This document shows positions 7,349-15,414 of a stretch of 18,870 nt of DNA, piece after piece. Origin of the DNA: Stenotrophomonas maltophilia. Its GTDB lineage: Bacteria; Pseudomonadota; Gammaproteobacteria; Xanthomonadales; Xanthomonadaceae. The translations under genes were made by a program, and so were the position numbers. Every line of letters starts with the position of its first letter. Within the stretch, counting starts at the first letter, position 1. The notes under the pieces were generated by a model, which saw only the letters and a list, made by a program, of their open reading frames with translations, did not search any database and was not told the DNA's origin. The stretch covers positions 1 to 18,870 of the forward strand of contig DJBL01000129.1 of NCBI GenBank assembly GCA_002435595.1. Reading direction: 5' to 3'.

Positions 7349-10300
7349 TTACGGCAGGCTCACCTTGCGCCGGTTGTCGTCGCTGACCCGGTCGATCAGC
7401 TTGTTGTACGGGTCAAACCCGGCCTCGTCCGGCTTGCCATCCACCACCACGGTGAGCGTGGGCGTGGCCGTGGTGATGTGGTGCCGTTGCAGGTACAGCA
7501 CCTTCTGGTCGCGTTCCTTGCCCGAGGGTGCATTGGCGAACACGCCCACTTCGATCCAGTCATCCATGGTCCCGGCGGTCTCCTTGCCGGCGCTGTCGGC
7601 ATGGCGTTTTTCGGCATGCAGGGCCAGGGTGACCTCGTACTTGCCATCGGCCCGCTTGCGCGCCTTGGCCTCCAGCAGCCGGTTGTCGTACAGGGTGATC
7701 TTCTCGAACAGGTCGGTGACCACCTGCTGGCGATCGGCCGGCGTCTCGGCGCGGATGTAGCCCAGCAGTTCGCGCGAGGTCGTGTACGGCGGCTGCTGGT
7801 AGCCCTTGTCCTCCAGGAAGCGCTTGAGCGCGCGGTTCAGCGCGGCCTCGCCGATCTCCTCGCGCAGGCGGTAGAACACCAGCGAGCCCTTCTGGTAATG
7901 GATGTACTGCTGGTTCTCCACCCGCTCCAGCGGCAGCTCGCCGATGCGCTCGCCACCGCGCCCGGCCAGGTAGCGGTCCAGTTCGGTCTTCAGGAACTGG
8001 CGCATGTGCGCGCGGCCGTATTCCTTTTCCATCACCATCAGTGCCGAGTACTGCGACAGTGACTCGGACAGCACGGTGGCGCCCTGCACGTTGGCACCGA
8101 TCACCTGGTGCGCCCACCACTGGTGCGCGATCTCGTGTGCGGTCACGTAGAACACGTAGTCGATCTTGTCCGGGTCGCGCAGGTCGGCGATGAAGCCGAT
8201 CGACTCGGAGTAGGGGATCGTGTTGGCGAAGGACTGGGCGAAACTCTGGTAGCCGGGGAACTCGATGATGCGCACCTGGCGGTGCTGGTAGGGGGTGAAG
8301 TTGGCTTCGTAGTAGGCCAGCGACTTCTGTACCGCCTCAATCATGCGGTCCACGTTGTAGGCATGGCGCGGATCGAAATACACCTCGATCGGGATGTTCC
8401 TGTACATGCCGCGCCTGACCTCCCAGCGCGCGGACAGATACGCGTAGAAGTTGAGCATCGGCCGGTCCATGGCGTAGCGGAAGCAGCGCCGCCCCGCCAC
8501 GGTCTTCTCCTCCTGCAGGTAGCCCGGCGCCAATGCGATCTGGTCCGGGGCGGTGCAGATGGTGGTGCGGAAATCGAGCCAGTCGGCATCATCGGAGACG
8601 TAGGTGTTGGCGCGCGCCGCTTCGTCCTCCAGCTTGGGCATGCGCGTGGGTTCGCCCAGCCCGCGCTTGCGGCGCTCATTGCGGTCTTCCAGTTCGGCGC
8701 GTTCGTCGTAGCCGAACGAGGGCAGCATGCGGCTGTTGAAGAAGCTGCCATTGGCCACCAGGTCGGTCGGCGCCTGGCCGGCGGTGATGCCGTCCGGGTG
8801 CTGGTCCACGCGGAAGTGCACGCGGCGTTCTTCGCCCGGCTGCAACGGCCTGGCCAGGCGGTAGATGCGATAGCCCAGGTCCACGTCGTGGAAGGCCAGC
8901 GTTTGCCCGCCCAGGTCCACGCCGACCAGCTGCCGGTCCTCGCCCATGCCCACATGGATGTCGGTGATCGCCGTGGCGTGGGTGTTGCGCACGGTCCAAT
9001 CGGCATCGATGGTGACCGACTGGGTCTCCGGATGCAGGTCCACCCGGTTGTCCACCGCGATGATGCGCGGCTGCGGCAGGTGGCGGTACCTGGACAGCTC
9101 GCGCTCGTAACGCGCCTGCAGGTCGCGCTGCTGGTCCGGCGAGCGGAATTCGTTGCGGATGTTGGTGCTCCAGTACAGCCAGCCGCCCACCGCCACGAAC
9201 GCCAGCGTGGCCGCCACCGCACCGGCACCGGCCGGCCCACGCAGGCGGCGACCGGCCAGCGCCAGGCGCGGGCGCAGGCCCATGCCCACGCCGCGCACCC
9301 AGAATGCCGAAGCCAGGCACAGCAACGCGGCCAGCAGCAGCGCCCAGTAGCCCTGGAAGGCCAACTGCCCGGCCAGGAAATGGCCAAAGCCGTTCATGTC
9401 CGAATACGGCGCGTTCGGCCACTGCCCGAAGTTGTACAGGTTCTGGGTGTAGTCCAGCAGCCCCAGCGCCACCTGGCCGATCATCACCACGATCAGCAGT
9501 GCATAGCCGAGGAACTTGTTGTTGGTCAGCACCTGCAGCACCAGGGCCATGCCGCCCATCAGCACATAGAACACCGACCCCAGTGCCAGCGTCTTCAGGT
9601 ACACCAGCGGCTCCAGCTGGGTATAGCCCTGGGCCAGCTGCAAGGTCATCGAGGCCAGCGCACCGATGGCCTGGAAGCAGGCGACCACCACCACCAGCAC
9701 GCTGAACTTGGCCAGCAGTGGCACCCAGTTCGGCACCGGCATGGCGTCGTTGACTTCGTTGAGCCGCGCGCCGCGCTCCTTCCACACCAGTTCGCCGGCG
9801 TAGAACAGCACGATGATCACCAGCAGCCAGCTGTACGCGCCCTGCAGCGCCCCCAGCATCTCGGCGGTGACCGGGTGGATCGGCGTGCCATACAGGGTTT
9901 CCTGCGAGAGCGCGCCGGGGATGAAGTTGGCCAGGCCCAGCACCAGCAGCACCAGGAACGGCACGCTGCGCAGCACGCCGGCGGTGTCGAACCGCACCTG
10001 GCGCAGGTATTGCTGCCAGCCGGTGGCAGCGCCGAATGCCGGGCGGATGCGTGGCACCGTCAGCTGGCTCGGACGCGCTGGCACCGCGCCTGCAGCGGCC
10101 GGCTTGCGGCCCCAGCGGCGGCGCCCACTGCCGCTGCGCTCGGTACGGAACAGGGCAAAGGTGGCGGCAAACAGCGCTGCAGCCACGCCCAGCCACAACG
10201 CGCGGTTGGCCAGCAGATAGCCGCCCAGCGCCGGCAGCTGGGTGTTGCTCTGTTCGGCGGCCCAGTAGCGCACCGTGCGACCGACCGCGCGCATGCCCAT

Positions 10301-10930
10301 CGGTTCGGCGAGCGTGGCGATCCAGGTGTTGTCGATGTCGCGCAGCAGCGAGGCGCTCACTCCGTACAGCACGAAGTAGCCCACCAGGCCGATGTACACC
10401 CACAGGATCGAGCGGGTCAGGGTGGCCAGCATCGCCAGCAGCGCGGTGGTGAACACCAGGTTGGGCAGCACGATGATCGCGAAGGTCCACGCGTAGGCGC
10501 GCAGCGAGGTCGGCCCCAGCCTGGCCGGGTCCACCCACGGCATGTGCGGAGCCAGCAGCAGGCCCAGGGCGATGATGGAATAGAACAGCAGGCCGGCGCA
10601 CAGCGCGGCCAGGATGCGCCCGGCCAGGTAATCGCGGCGCTTGATCGGGCTGGCGAAGATCAGCTCGGCGGTGCCCAGCTCGAAATCGCGCAGCAGCGCG
10701 TTGCTGACCAGCAGCGTGGACACCAGCATGCCCATGATGGTGAACACGCCCATGAAGCGGATGATCACGATGGGGGCGTTGATGTGCACGTTGCCGGCAC
10801 CCCCGCCGATCTGCACCGCATCACTGGAGGCGGCGGCAAAGGCCAGCGCGGCAAACAGCACCGACAGCAGCCACAGCAGGGGGGAGCGGAGCTGCTCGCG
10901 CAGCTCGAAGCGGAAGAAGGCGGTCATCAT
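7349..10930 (-). CDS. ABC-2 type permease fused to M1-family (gluzincin) aminopeptidase domain
   Basis: 1193 aa. The N-terminal 600 residues carry about 12 membrane helices in two ABC-2-like permease halves, separated by a basic cytoplasmic linker (about 280-330). A thirteenth helix near 610 leads into a soluble region of about 580 residues, which by helix count should face the periplasm. That region has the zinc site HEIAH (H932, E933, H936) with the third ligand probably E956 in LSESLSQYSALM, and a later HYQKGSLVFYRL segment matching the M1 catalytic-Tyr region. The spacing from the second His to the Glu is 19 residues, one more than the classic HEXXH-X18-E, and no GAMEN motif is seen. The start at 10930 is chosen for GGAG 7 nt upstream (a second ATG follows directly). 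It lies 13 nt after the ATPase stop, so the two form one exporter operon. Substrate unknown; export or trimming of a peptide is an inference. Confidence 0.92.
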   Translation of the reverse strand: MMTAFFRFELREQLRSPLLWLLSVLFAALAFAAASSDAVQIGGGAGNVHINAPIVIIRFMGVFTIMGMLVSTLLVSNALLRDFELGTAELIFASPIKRRDYLAGRILAALCAGLLFYSIIALGLLLAPHMPWVDPARLGPTSLRAYAWTFAIIVLPNLVFTTALLAMLATLTRSILWVYIGLVGYFVLYGVSASLLRDIDNTWIATLAEPMGMRAVGRTVRYWAAEQSNTQLPALGGYLLANRALWLGVAAALFAATFALFRTERSGSGRRRWGRKPAAAGAVPARPSQLTVPRIRPAFGAATGWQQYLRQVRFDTAGVLRSVPFLVLLVLGLANFIPGALSQETLYGTPIHPVTAEMLGALQGAYSWLLVIIVLFYAGELVWKERGARLNEVNDAMPVPNWVPLLAKFSVLVVVVACFQAIGALASMTLQLAQGYTQLEPLVYLKTLALGSVFYVLMGGMALVLQVLTNNKFLGYALLIVVMIGQVALGLLDYTQNLYNFGQWPNAPYSDMNGFGHFLAGQLAFQGYWALLLAALLCLASAFWVRGVGMGLRPRLALAGRRLRGPAGAGAVAATLAFVAVGGWLYWSTNIRNEFRSPDQQRDLQARYERELSRYRHLPQPRIIAVDNRVDLHPETQSVTIDADWTVRNTHATAITDIHVGMGEDRQLVGVDLGGQTLAFHDVDLGYRIYRLARPLQPGEERRVHFRVDQHPDGITAGQAPTDLVANGSFFNSRMLPSFGYDERAELEDRNERRKRGLGEPTRMPKLEDEAARANTYVSDDADWLDFRTTICTAPDQIALAPGYLQEEKTVAGRRCFRYAMDRPMLNFYAYLSARWEVRRGMYRNIPIEVYFDPRHAYNVDRMIEAVQKSLAYYEANFTPYQHRQVRIIEFPGYQSFAQSFANTIPYSESIGFIADLRDPDKIDYVFYVTAHEIAHQWWAHQVIGANVQGATVLSESLSQYSALMVMEKEYGRAHMRQFLKTELDRYLAGRGGERIGELPLERVENQQYIHYQKGSLVFYRLREEIGEAALNRALKRFLEDKGYQQPPYTTSRELLGYIRAETPADRQQVVTDLFEKITLYDNRLLEAKARKRADGKYEVTLALHAEKRHADSAGKETAGTMDDWIEVGVFANAPSGKERDQKVLYLQRHHITTATPTLTVVVDGKPDEAGFDPYNKLIDRVSDDNRRKVSLP

Positions 10931-10937
10931 GGGCGCG

Positions 10938-10941
10938 CTCC
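10938..10941 (-). promoter_or_regulatory. Ribosome binding site GGAG that fixes the permease-peptidase start
   Basis: Read on the minus strand, GGAG lies 7 nt before the ATG at 10930, in the 13-nt gap after the ATPase stop. It rules out the longer open frame that reaches back into the ATPase gene. Confidence 0.7.
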
Positions 10942-10943
10942 GG

Positions 10944-11837
10944 TCAGGCGGCCCGCGACTGCAGGCGCAGTCGCTGGAAATACACATCCTCAAGATCCGG
11001 GGCCACTGCCTCGAAGCCATCGCCGGGGTCGCTGGCGCTGTGCACGTGGATCACCGGCCGCCCGCCGACCAGGCGCGTGGACAGCACCACGTGGGCGGCC
11101 TCGTAGCCGGCCAGCGCGCTGGCATCGATCTGCTTGCGCCAGACCTGCTGCTGCAGCGCCTGGATCGCATCGCCCGGCTTGCCGGTCAGCAGTACCTGGC
11201 CCTTGTTCATGATGGCCATGTGCGGGCACAGGTCGGTAACGTCCTCCACGATGTGGGTGGACAGGATCACCGCCACGTTCTCGCCGATGGCCGCGAGCAG
11301 GTTGAGGAAGCGGTTGCGCTCCTCCGGGTCCAGGCCGGCGGTGGGTTCATCGACGATGACCAGGCGTGGATCGCCGAGCAAGGCCTGGGCGATGCCGAAA
11401 CGCTGGCGCATGCCGCCCGAGTAGGTGCCCAGCTTGCGCTTGCGGGCATCCCACAGGTTTACCTGCTGCAGCAGCCCGTCCACCACCTCGCGGCGCTGCG
11501 CCTTGTGGGTGATGCCCTTGAGCACGGCGAAATGTTCCAGCAGGTCCAGCGCGCTCACCTTGGGATACACCCCGAAGTCCTGCGGCAGGTAGCCCAGGCG
11601 GCGGCGCAGCGCATCCTTGTCGCGCAGCACGTCGATGACCGGCTCGCCGGGAATCTCCAGGGTCACGCTGCCGCTGTCGGCTTCCTGCAGCGTCGCCAGC
11701 GTGCGCATCAGCGAGGATTTACCCGCCCCGTTGGGGCCCAGCAGCCCGAACATTCCACGCGGAATATCGAGGGTGACGCCGTTGAGTGCGTGCACGCCGT
11801 TGGCGTAGGTCTTGGAGAGCGAGCGGATCTGCAGCAT
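10944..11837 (-). CDS. ABC transporter ATP-binding protein
   Basis: A 297-aa stand-alone nucleotide-binding subunit. Motifs: Walker A GPNGAGKS (34-41), Q-loop Q86 in YLPQDFG, signature YSGGMRQR (139-146, a common variant of LSGGQ), Walker B RLVIVDEPTAGLDP (from 158), and the H-loop histidine about 195 in LSTHIVED. The region after 225 is an extension typical of CcmA/NatA-like exporters driving ABC-2 permeases. It is the first gene of a minus-strand operon with the permease-peptidase, which supplies two permease halves, so the complete transporter would be two of these subunits plus one fused permease. An upstream AAAGG about 10 nt before the ATG supports the start. A divergent gene lies 152 bp upstream, so regulation from the shared intergenic region is possible. 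Confidence 0.95.
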   Translation of the reverse strand: MLQIRSLSKTYANGVHALNGVTLDIPRGMFGLLGPNGAGKSSLMRTLATLQEADSGSVTLEIPGEPVIDVLRDKDALRRRLGYLPQDFGVYPKVSALDLLEHFAVLKGITHKAQRREVVDGLLQQVNLWDARKRKLGTYSGGMRQRFGIAQALLGDPRLVIVDEPTAGLDPEERNRFLNLLAAIGENVAVILSTHIVEDVTDLCPHMAIMNKGQVLLTGKPGDAIQALQQQVWRKQIDASALAGYEAAHVVLSTRLVGGRPVIHVHSASDPGDGFEAVAPDLEDVYFQRLRLQSRAA

Positions 11838-11915
11838 GGCGCGGACACCTTTCCCTGTGTTGAAGAGCGAGTTATGGGCGCAAAGGGGGAACGCTGCATC
11901 CGCCGTAAGTCATGC

Positions 11916-11939
11916 ATCGGCCGATCCGGCCCGGGCCGG
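11916..11939. promoter_or_regulatory. Two adjacent perfect palindromes in a divergent promoter region
   Basis: ATCGGCCGAT (11916-11925) is followed directly by CCGGCCCGGGCCGG (11926-11939). Both are exact palindromes and together they sit where the -35 region of the rightward TATACT promoter would be. They may bind a regulator of either divergent gene. High GC makes chance palindromes more likely, so confidence is low. Confidence 0.35.
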
Positions 11940-11944
11940 TCTGG

Positions 11945-11950
11945 CTATAC
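11945..11950 (+). promoter_or_regulatory. Candidate -10 box TATACT for the rightward gene
   Basis: TATACT is five of six to the sigma-70 consensus and lies 40 bases before the ATG at 11990. A good -35 is missing. If it is real, the longer open frame starting at 11912 cannot be the protein start. Confidence 0.5.
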
Positions 11951-11980
11951 TCGCCGCCGGACACCGGCATGCCGCCGGAC

Positions 11981-11984
11981 AGGA
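11981..11984 (+). promoter_or_regulatory. Ribosome binding site AGGA that decides a start
   Basis: AGGA, within AGGAAAGGG, lies 5 nt before ATG 11990 and 11 nt before GTG 11996. It supports a start here rather than at the upstream in-frame ATGs at 11912 and 11969. Confidence 0.55.
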
Positions 11985-11989
11985 AAGGG

Positions 11990-12673
11990 ATGCCTGTGTC
12001 GCGTTGGCTGGTGGGGAACTGGGGGGTGTGGGCGCTGCTGTGCGCGGCGCTGGTGGCGGGCTGGCCGGCGTTCAAGATCGCCTCGCGCACCGCGACGGTC
12101 CCGTTGCTGCTGGAGCCCGGTGCCACGGTCGTGGTGGATACCCTGCGACTGCGTCCAGGCAACGTGCAACTGGCGTTGCGGTTCGCGCGCGCGCCGGGCG
12201 AGGACACGCTGGCCACGCTGGGTACCTGGTCCCACCGGGAGCAGGCGGGCCAGCTGCTGTTCGACCACCCCGGCGAGCCGGTCGTGCTGCGCATCGAGCA
12301 TGCGGACCGTCAGGCGAGGTATGCGGCATTCCCGGCCAGTTCCAGCTCAACCGACGAGGTCGAGCGCAACCTGTGGGTACAGGCTCCCGACGCGCCCGAT
12401 GGCGGGTATCGCTGGCCGCCGCTGCCGTCACCGGTCACGCTGCCGCGGGGCCGGTCGCACCTCACGGCGACGGTGCTCGAGGTCGGGCCGTCCTTGCGCG
12501 GGCAACGCTCCACGCTGGTGCTGCATCCGCCGATGGGGTTCAAGGCGTCCGAACGCGGGTACGACCTGCTCTGGCTGTACTTCCTCTGGCCGGTCCTGGT
12601 GGCGCCGCTGCTGGTCTACGCCCTGGTGCTGTGTGTCTGGACGTGGCGGCAGCGGCGGCGTGCGCGGCGGTAA
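11990..12673 (+). CDS. Unknown protein anchored by N- and C-terminal membrane helices
   Basis: Not recognised. 227 aa. One helix lies near the N-terminus (about residues 5-25, VGNWGVWALLCAALVAGW) and one near the C-terminus (about 195-218, FLWPVLVAPLLVYALVL), ending in a very basic tail. The middle 160 residues look like a soluble beta-rich, probably periplasmic, domain without cysteines or an obvious catalytic motif. The start at 11990 is chosen over 11912 because AGGAAAGG (11981-11988) and the TATACT at 11945 lie just upstream; GTG at 11996 is an equally spaced alternative. It is divergent from the ABC exporter operon (152 bp) and convergent with the LacI-type gene (31 bp). A link with the exporter is possible only on position. 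Confidence 0.7.
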   Translation: MPVSRWLVGNWGVWALLCAALVAGWPAFKIASRTATVPLLLEPGATVVVDTLRLRPGNVQLALRFARAPGEDTLATLGTWSHREQAGQLLFDHPGEPVVLRIEHADRQARYAAFPASSSSTDEVERNLWVQAPDAPDGGYRWPPLPSPVTLPRGRSHLTATVLEVGPSLRGQRSTLVLHPPMGFKASERGYDLLWLYFLWPVLVAPLLVYALVLCVWTWRQRRRARR

Positions 12674-12704
12674 CCGCTGTGCCGGGGTGACCGCGGGCGG
12701 GGCC

Positions 12705-13736
12705 TCAGCCGCGCCGTGACGACTCGCGCAGCACCTGCTTCACCGCGATCGTCTGCCCCTCCACCGCCTCGCCGTTGATCAGGGCCAGCAGTTTCTCCAC
12801 CAGCAGTTGCCCGGCCTGCTTGGTGTCCTGCTGCACGGTGGTCAGCGTGGGCGACACCGACGCCGCCAGCGGAATGTCGTCGAAGCCGGCCAGGGCCACG
12901 TCCTGCGGCACGCGCAGCCCATGCTCGCGCAGGGCACGCATCGCACCGATGGCGATCAGGTCGCTGGCCGCGAATACCCCGTCCACCTGCGCGCCGCGGG
13001 CCAGCAGCGCCTGGCAGGCGTCGTAGCCATCCTGCTCGGTGGTGATCGCATCGTGCTGCAGGCCGGGGGCGGCGCTGATGCCGCGTGCCGCCATCGCCGC
13101 CACATGGCCGCGGTAGCGCTCTTCGAACTCGGGGTAGTGGCTGGAGGCATGGCCGATGAAGGCGATCCGCTGGCAGCCCTGGTCGAGCAGATGGGCGGTG
13201 ATGTCGAACCCGCCCTGGAAGTTGTCGCTGCCGATCGAGACCCCGGGCTGGTCGGGCAGGGCCGCGCCCCAGCGCACGAAGTGGGTGCCCTGCTCAACCA
13301 GCCGCTGCAGCCGCTCGCGCGACTCGTGGTAGTCGCCGTAGCCGAGCAGGATGATGCCGTCGGCCTTGTTGCTGTCCTCGTAATCGGCCTGCCAGTCGGT
13401 GGACAGCTGCTGGAAGGACACCAGCAGGTCGTAGCCGCGCAGGGCGCAGGCGCGGGTGATCGAGCCGAGCATGGCGTGGAAGAACGGGTTGATCAGCGAA
13501 TCGTCGTTGGTGGGATCCTCGAAGAACAGCAGGGCCAGCGTGCCGGCGTTGCGCAGGCGCAGGCTGGAGGCGTTCTTGTCCACCTTGTAGTTGAGCTCCC
13601 GGGCGATGCGCAGGATGCGCTCGCGGGTTTCCGGGTTGACCATCGGGCTGCCGCGCAGCGCGCGCGAGACGGTCGGCTGCGACACCCCGGCCAGGTGCGC
13701 GATATCCAGGGAAGTGGCTTTGCCGCGGATGGTCAT
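12705..13736 (-). CDS. LacI-family transcriptional regulator
   Basis: A 343-aa DNA-binding repressor or activator. The N-terminal helix-turn-helix TSLDIAHLAGVSQPTVSRAL (about residues 8-27) and the hinge with NYKVDKNASSLR are followed by the periplasmic-binding-protein-like effector domain, with typical landmarks such as ADGIILLGYG, RIAFIGH, DGVFAASDLIAIGAM and VALAGFDDIPLAA. The start at 13736 is chosen because family members begin a few residues before the HTH; the frame stays open for 47 further codons upstream, and no strong Shine-Dalgarno sequence decides it. The effector is probably a sugar, as usual in the family. It is not next to a metabolic operon here; the nearest carbohydrate genes are the transporter and amylase about 10 kb away, so its target cannot be named. 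Confidence 0.94.
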   Translation of the reverse strand: MTIRGKATSLDIAHLAGVSQPTVSRALRGSPMVNPETRERILRIARELNYKVDKNASSLRLRNAGTLALLFFEDPTNDDSLINPFFHAMLGSITRACALRGYDLLVSFQQLSTDWQADYEDSNKADGIILLGYGDYHESRERLQRLVEQGTHFVRWGAALPDQPGVSIGSDNFQGGFDITAHLLDQGCQRIAFIGHASSHYPEFEERYRGHVAAMAARGISAAPGLQHDAITTEQDGYDACQALLARGAQVDGVFAASDLIAIGAMRALREHGLRVPQDVALAGFDDIPLAASVSPTLTTVQQDTKQAGQLLVEKLLALINGEAVEGQTIAVKQVLRESSRRG

Positions 13737-14287
13737 TGCTGGGTACGGCGGGGACGACGACCTGCATGATGCCATGTGCCGCAGGCTGAGGCCGATGCCG
13801 GGGAGCGCCCGGCAGGCCGTCTGCGCAGCGCGCACCGCCCCGGACGCGGTCCCGATGCTGTCGACTGTGAGGCGCATGGCGCCCGACGCTGGGCGGGTCC
13901 GGGCCCGGTGCCTTGGCCAACGGCGCGTTCATCCCATGCCGGAGAAGGTGACCGACGCCGGCTTCATGTCGCGGTCCTCAACCGGCGCAATGCCTCACGT
14001 CCATCCTGAGGCTGGGCAAACGCAGCCCCGGGGTCGGGAGCGGCCTGCGACCGCAGCTGCCCGCTAGCGTGCGCGCCCGGAGGGGCGCTCGCTGCCCTTG
14101 CGGGGCATGGCGGGAGGGGAATTCCGGTAGGCGCCGGGCGTAATTCCGACAAGGCCGGGGCCGGTGGGATGGTAAGATGGTGCCTTCTGGACCCCCCATT
14201 TCACCTGGGGCAGCCCCGCGTACCTGCAGCCCGCCCGGCGCTGTGTTATGACTGCGGCCTGCCCTCGGACAACGGAAGAGCAACCCT
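13737..14287. other. 551-bp intergenic region between the LacI-type gene and ssb
   Basis: No gene is supported: the open frames here lack ribosome binding sites and recognisable protein. It must hold the leftward promoter of the LacI-type gene and the ssb promoter. A -10-like TAAGAT occurs at 14173-14178, which would give an ssb leader of about 100 nt including the small hairpin GGGGCAGCCCC. No LexA-like box was seen. Confidence 0.5.
14173..14178 (+). promoter_or_regulatory. Candidate -10 box TAAGAT upstream of ssb
   Basis: TAAGAT lies 109 bases before the ssb ATG in otherwise GC-rich sequence. No clear -35 is found at 17 bp. A second possible hexamer, TATGAC at 14247-14252, is nearer the gene. 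Confidence 0.3.
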
Positions 14288-14845
14288 ATGGCGCGCGGCA
14301 TCAATAAAGTCATCCTGGTCGGCAACCTCGGTAACGACCCGGACGTGAAGTACACCCAGGGCGGCATGGCGATCACCCGCATCAGCCTGGCCACCACCAG
14401 CGTCCGCAAGGACAAGGACGGCAACCAGCAGGAGCGTACCGAGTGGCACCGCGTGGTGTTCTTCGGCAAGCTCGGCGAAATCGCCGGCGAATACCTGCGC
14501 AAGGGCAGCTCGGTCTACGTCGAAGGCAGCCTGCGTTACGACAAGTACACCGGCCAGGACGGCGTGGAGAAGTACTCCACCGACATCATCGCCGACGAAA
14601 TGCAGATGCTGGGCGGCCGCGGTGAAGGCGGCGGCGGTGGCGGTGGCGGTGGTGGCAACTACGGCGGCGGCGAGCGTCCGCAGCGCCAGCAGGCCCCGCG
14701 CCAGGAATACGGTGGTGGTGGTGGTGGCGGTGGCGGTCAGCGCCAGGGCGGCCAGGGTGGCGGCTACGGCCAGCAGCGCCCGCAGCAGCCGCAGCAGTCG
14801 GCGCCGCCGATGGACGACTTCGCTGACGACGATATTCCGTTCTAA
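14288..14845 (+). CDS. ssb: Single-stranded DNA-binding protein
   Basis: A 185-aa essential protein that coats single-stranded DNA in replication, repair and recombination and recruits partners through its tail. Residues 1-110 are the OB fold, beginning MARGINKVILVGNLGNDPDV and including TEWHRVVFFGKLGEIAGEYLRKGS and YVEGSLRYDKY. Residues about 115-170 form a low-complexity linker of two glycine runs alternating with Gln/Arg/Tyr-rich segments. The C-terminus DDFADDDIPF is the canonical acidic tip that binds partner proteins. GGAAGAG about 8 nt before the ATG is a good ribosome binding site. The gene stands alone with its own strong terminator 30 bp downstream. The length is close to that of other gammaproteobacterial SSBs. 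Confidence 0.98.
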   Translation: MARGINKVILVGNLGNDPDVKYTQGGMAITRISLATTSVRKDKDGNQQERTEWHRVVFFGKLGEIAGEYLRKGSSVYVEGSLRYDKYTGQDGVEKYSTDIIADEMQMLGGRGEGGGGGGGGGGNYGGGERPQRQQAPRQEYGGGGGGGGGQRQGGQGGGYGQQRPQQPQQSAPPMDDFADDDIPF

Positions 14846-14874
14846 GAAGCACGTGGCGGTAAGCGTTGATGTTC

Positions 14875-14913
14875 AAAAGGCCTGCAATCCAGCGATTGCA
14901 GGCCTTTTTGTTT
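14875..14913 (+). terminator. Rho-independent terminator of ssb
   Basis: A perfect stem of AAAGGCCTGCAATC with GATTGCAGGCCTTT closes a CAGC loop and runs into TTTTTGTTT. It starts 30 bp after the ssb stop. On the minus strand the leading A run also gives four Ts, so it may stop leftward transcription from the convergent islet too. Confidence 0.95.
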
Positions 14914-14993
14914 GGCATGGTCCATTACGCCGGATCTGCTTTCCTGTCGGGGAAGTAGATCAAATGCCATCCAAGCAGCCTCGTCCGTATACC

Positions 14994-15254
14994 TCAGTCG
15001 ACCTTGTTGGCGGCCTTGGCGGCTTTCAATGCGGCCTTGAGCGTCTCCGGTGACTCGCAGATGGCGATGAAGTCTTCCCACTTCACCTTGGTCCCATTTT
15101 CTTTCTTGACTCGTCCCTTGCACCAGATGAGGCCGGTCATGGTTGCGTAGCAGTCACCGAGTTGGGTTTCGCCGTTCTTCGAGCGGACCTCAAGTTCGAT
15201 GCCTTTCTGCTTGACCTGCATCTCAACTTCCAACGACTTGATCCATACTTCCAT
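14994..15254 (-). CDS. Small unknown protein (86 aa) of the low-GC islet
   Basis: Not recognised as a named family, although similar short proteins beginning MEVWIKSLEVEMQVK and containing GDCYATMTGLIWCKGR are, as far as I remember, scattered in gammaproteobacteria as hypotheticals. 86 aa, soluble, with beta-type alternation in the first half, a central TGLIWCKGR segment and a C-terminal Lys/Ala helix (about 70-83). The start at 15254 is set by AGGA about 7 nt upstream; the frame remains open upstream but gives implausible sequence. It lies 160 bp downstream of the EcsC-like gene on the same strand and shares its lower G+C, so the two probably arrived together. No function can be assigned. 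Confidence 0.72.
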   Translation of the reverse strand: MEVWIKSLEVEMQVKQKGIELEVRSKNGETQLGDCYATMTGLIWCKGRVKKENGTKVKWEDFIAICESPETLKAALKAAKAANKVD

Positions 15255-15304
15255 GTTGCAGTCCTGTATTGAGGGAATCTGTGCGGTGGACGGTGGTCGC
15301 GTTT

Positions 15305-15328
15305 CCGCCCTTCCAGAAAGAAGGGCGG
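15305..15328. repeat. Perfect 9-bp inverted repeat between the two islet genes
   Basis: CCGCCCTTC and GAAGGGCGG enclose a CAGAAA loop. It lies in the 160-bp gap between the EcsC-like gene and the 86-aa gene. No T run follows on either strand, so it looks more like an mRNA-stabilising or attenuating hairpin than an intrinsic terminator. Confidence 0.55.
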
Positions 15329-15414
15329 ATGCGTGCGCCGCCGTTGATCGAGGTGAACAGAGCGTGCCCTGCGCCTGTCGCGAACCCGGACGTCTTGCGC
15401 CAGGAGCTGAGCGG

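Noticed and set aside
8108..11212. A 1034-codon open frame on the plus strand opposite the permease-peptidase gene
   Set aside because: Its translation is His/Gln/Arg/Ala-rich with no domain, it lies fully antisense to a gene with clear motifs, and such frames are expected when codon third positions are mostly G or C.
13964..14152. Short minus-strand open frame between the LacI-type gene and ssb
   Set aside because: No ribosome binding site, Pro/Ala/Arg-rich composition typical of random GC-rich sequence, and no similarity I recognise.
14628..14765. GGC/GGT repeat tract in ssb as a possible DNA repeat element
   Set aside because: It is explained by the glycine-rich linker of the SSB protein.
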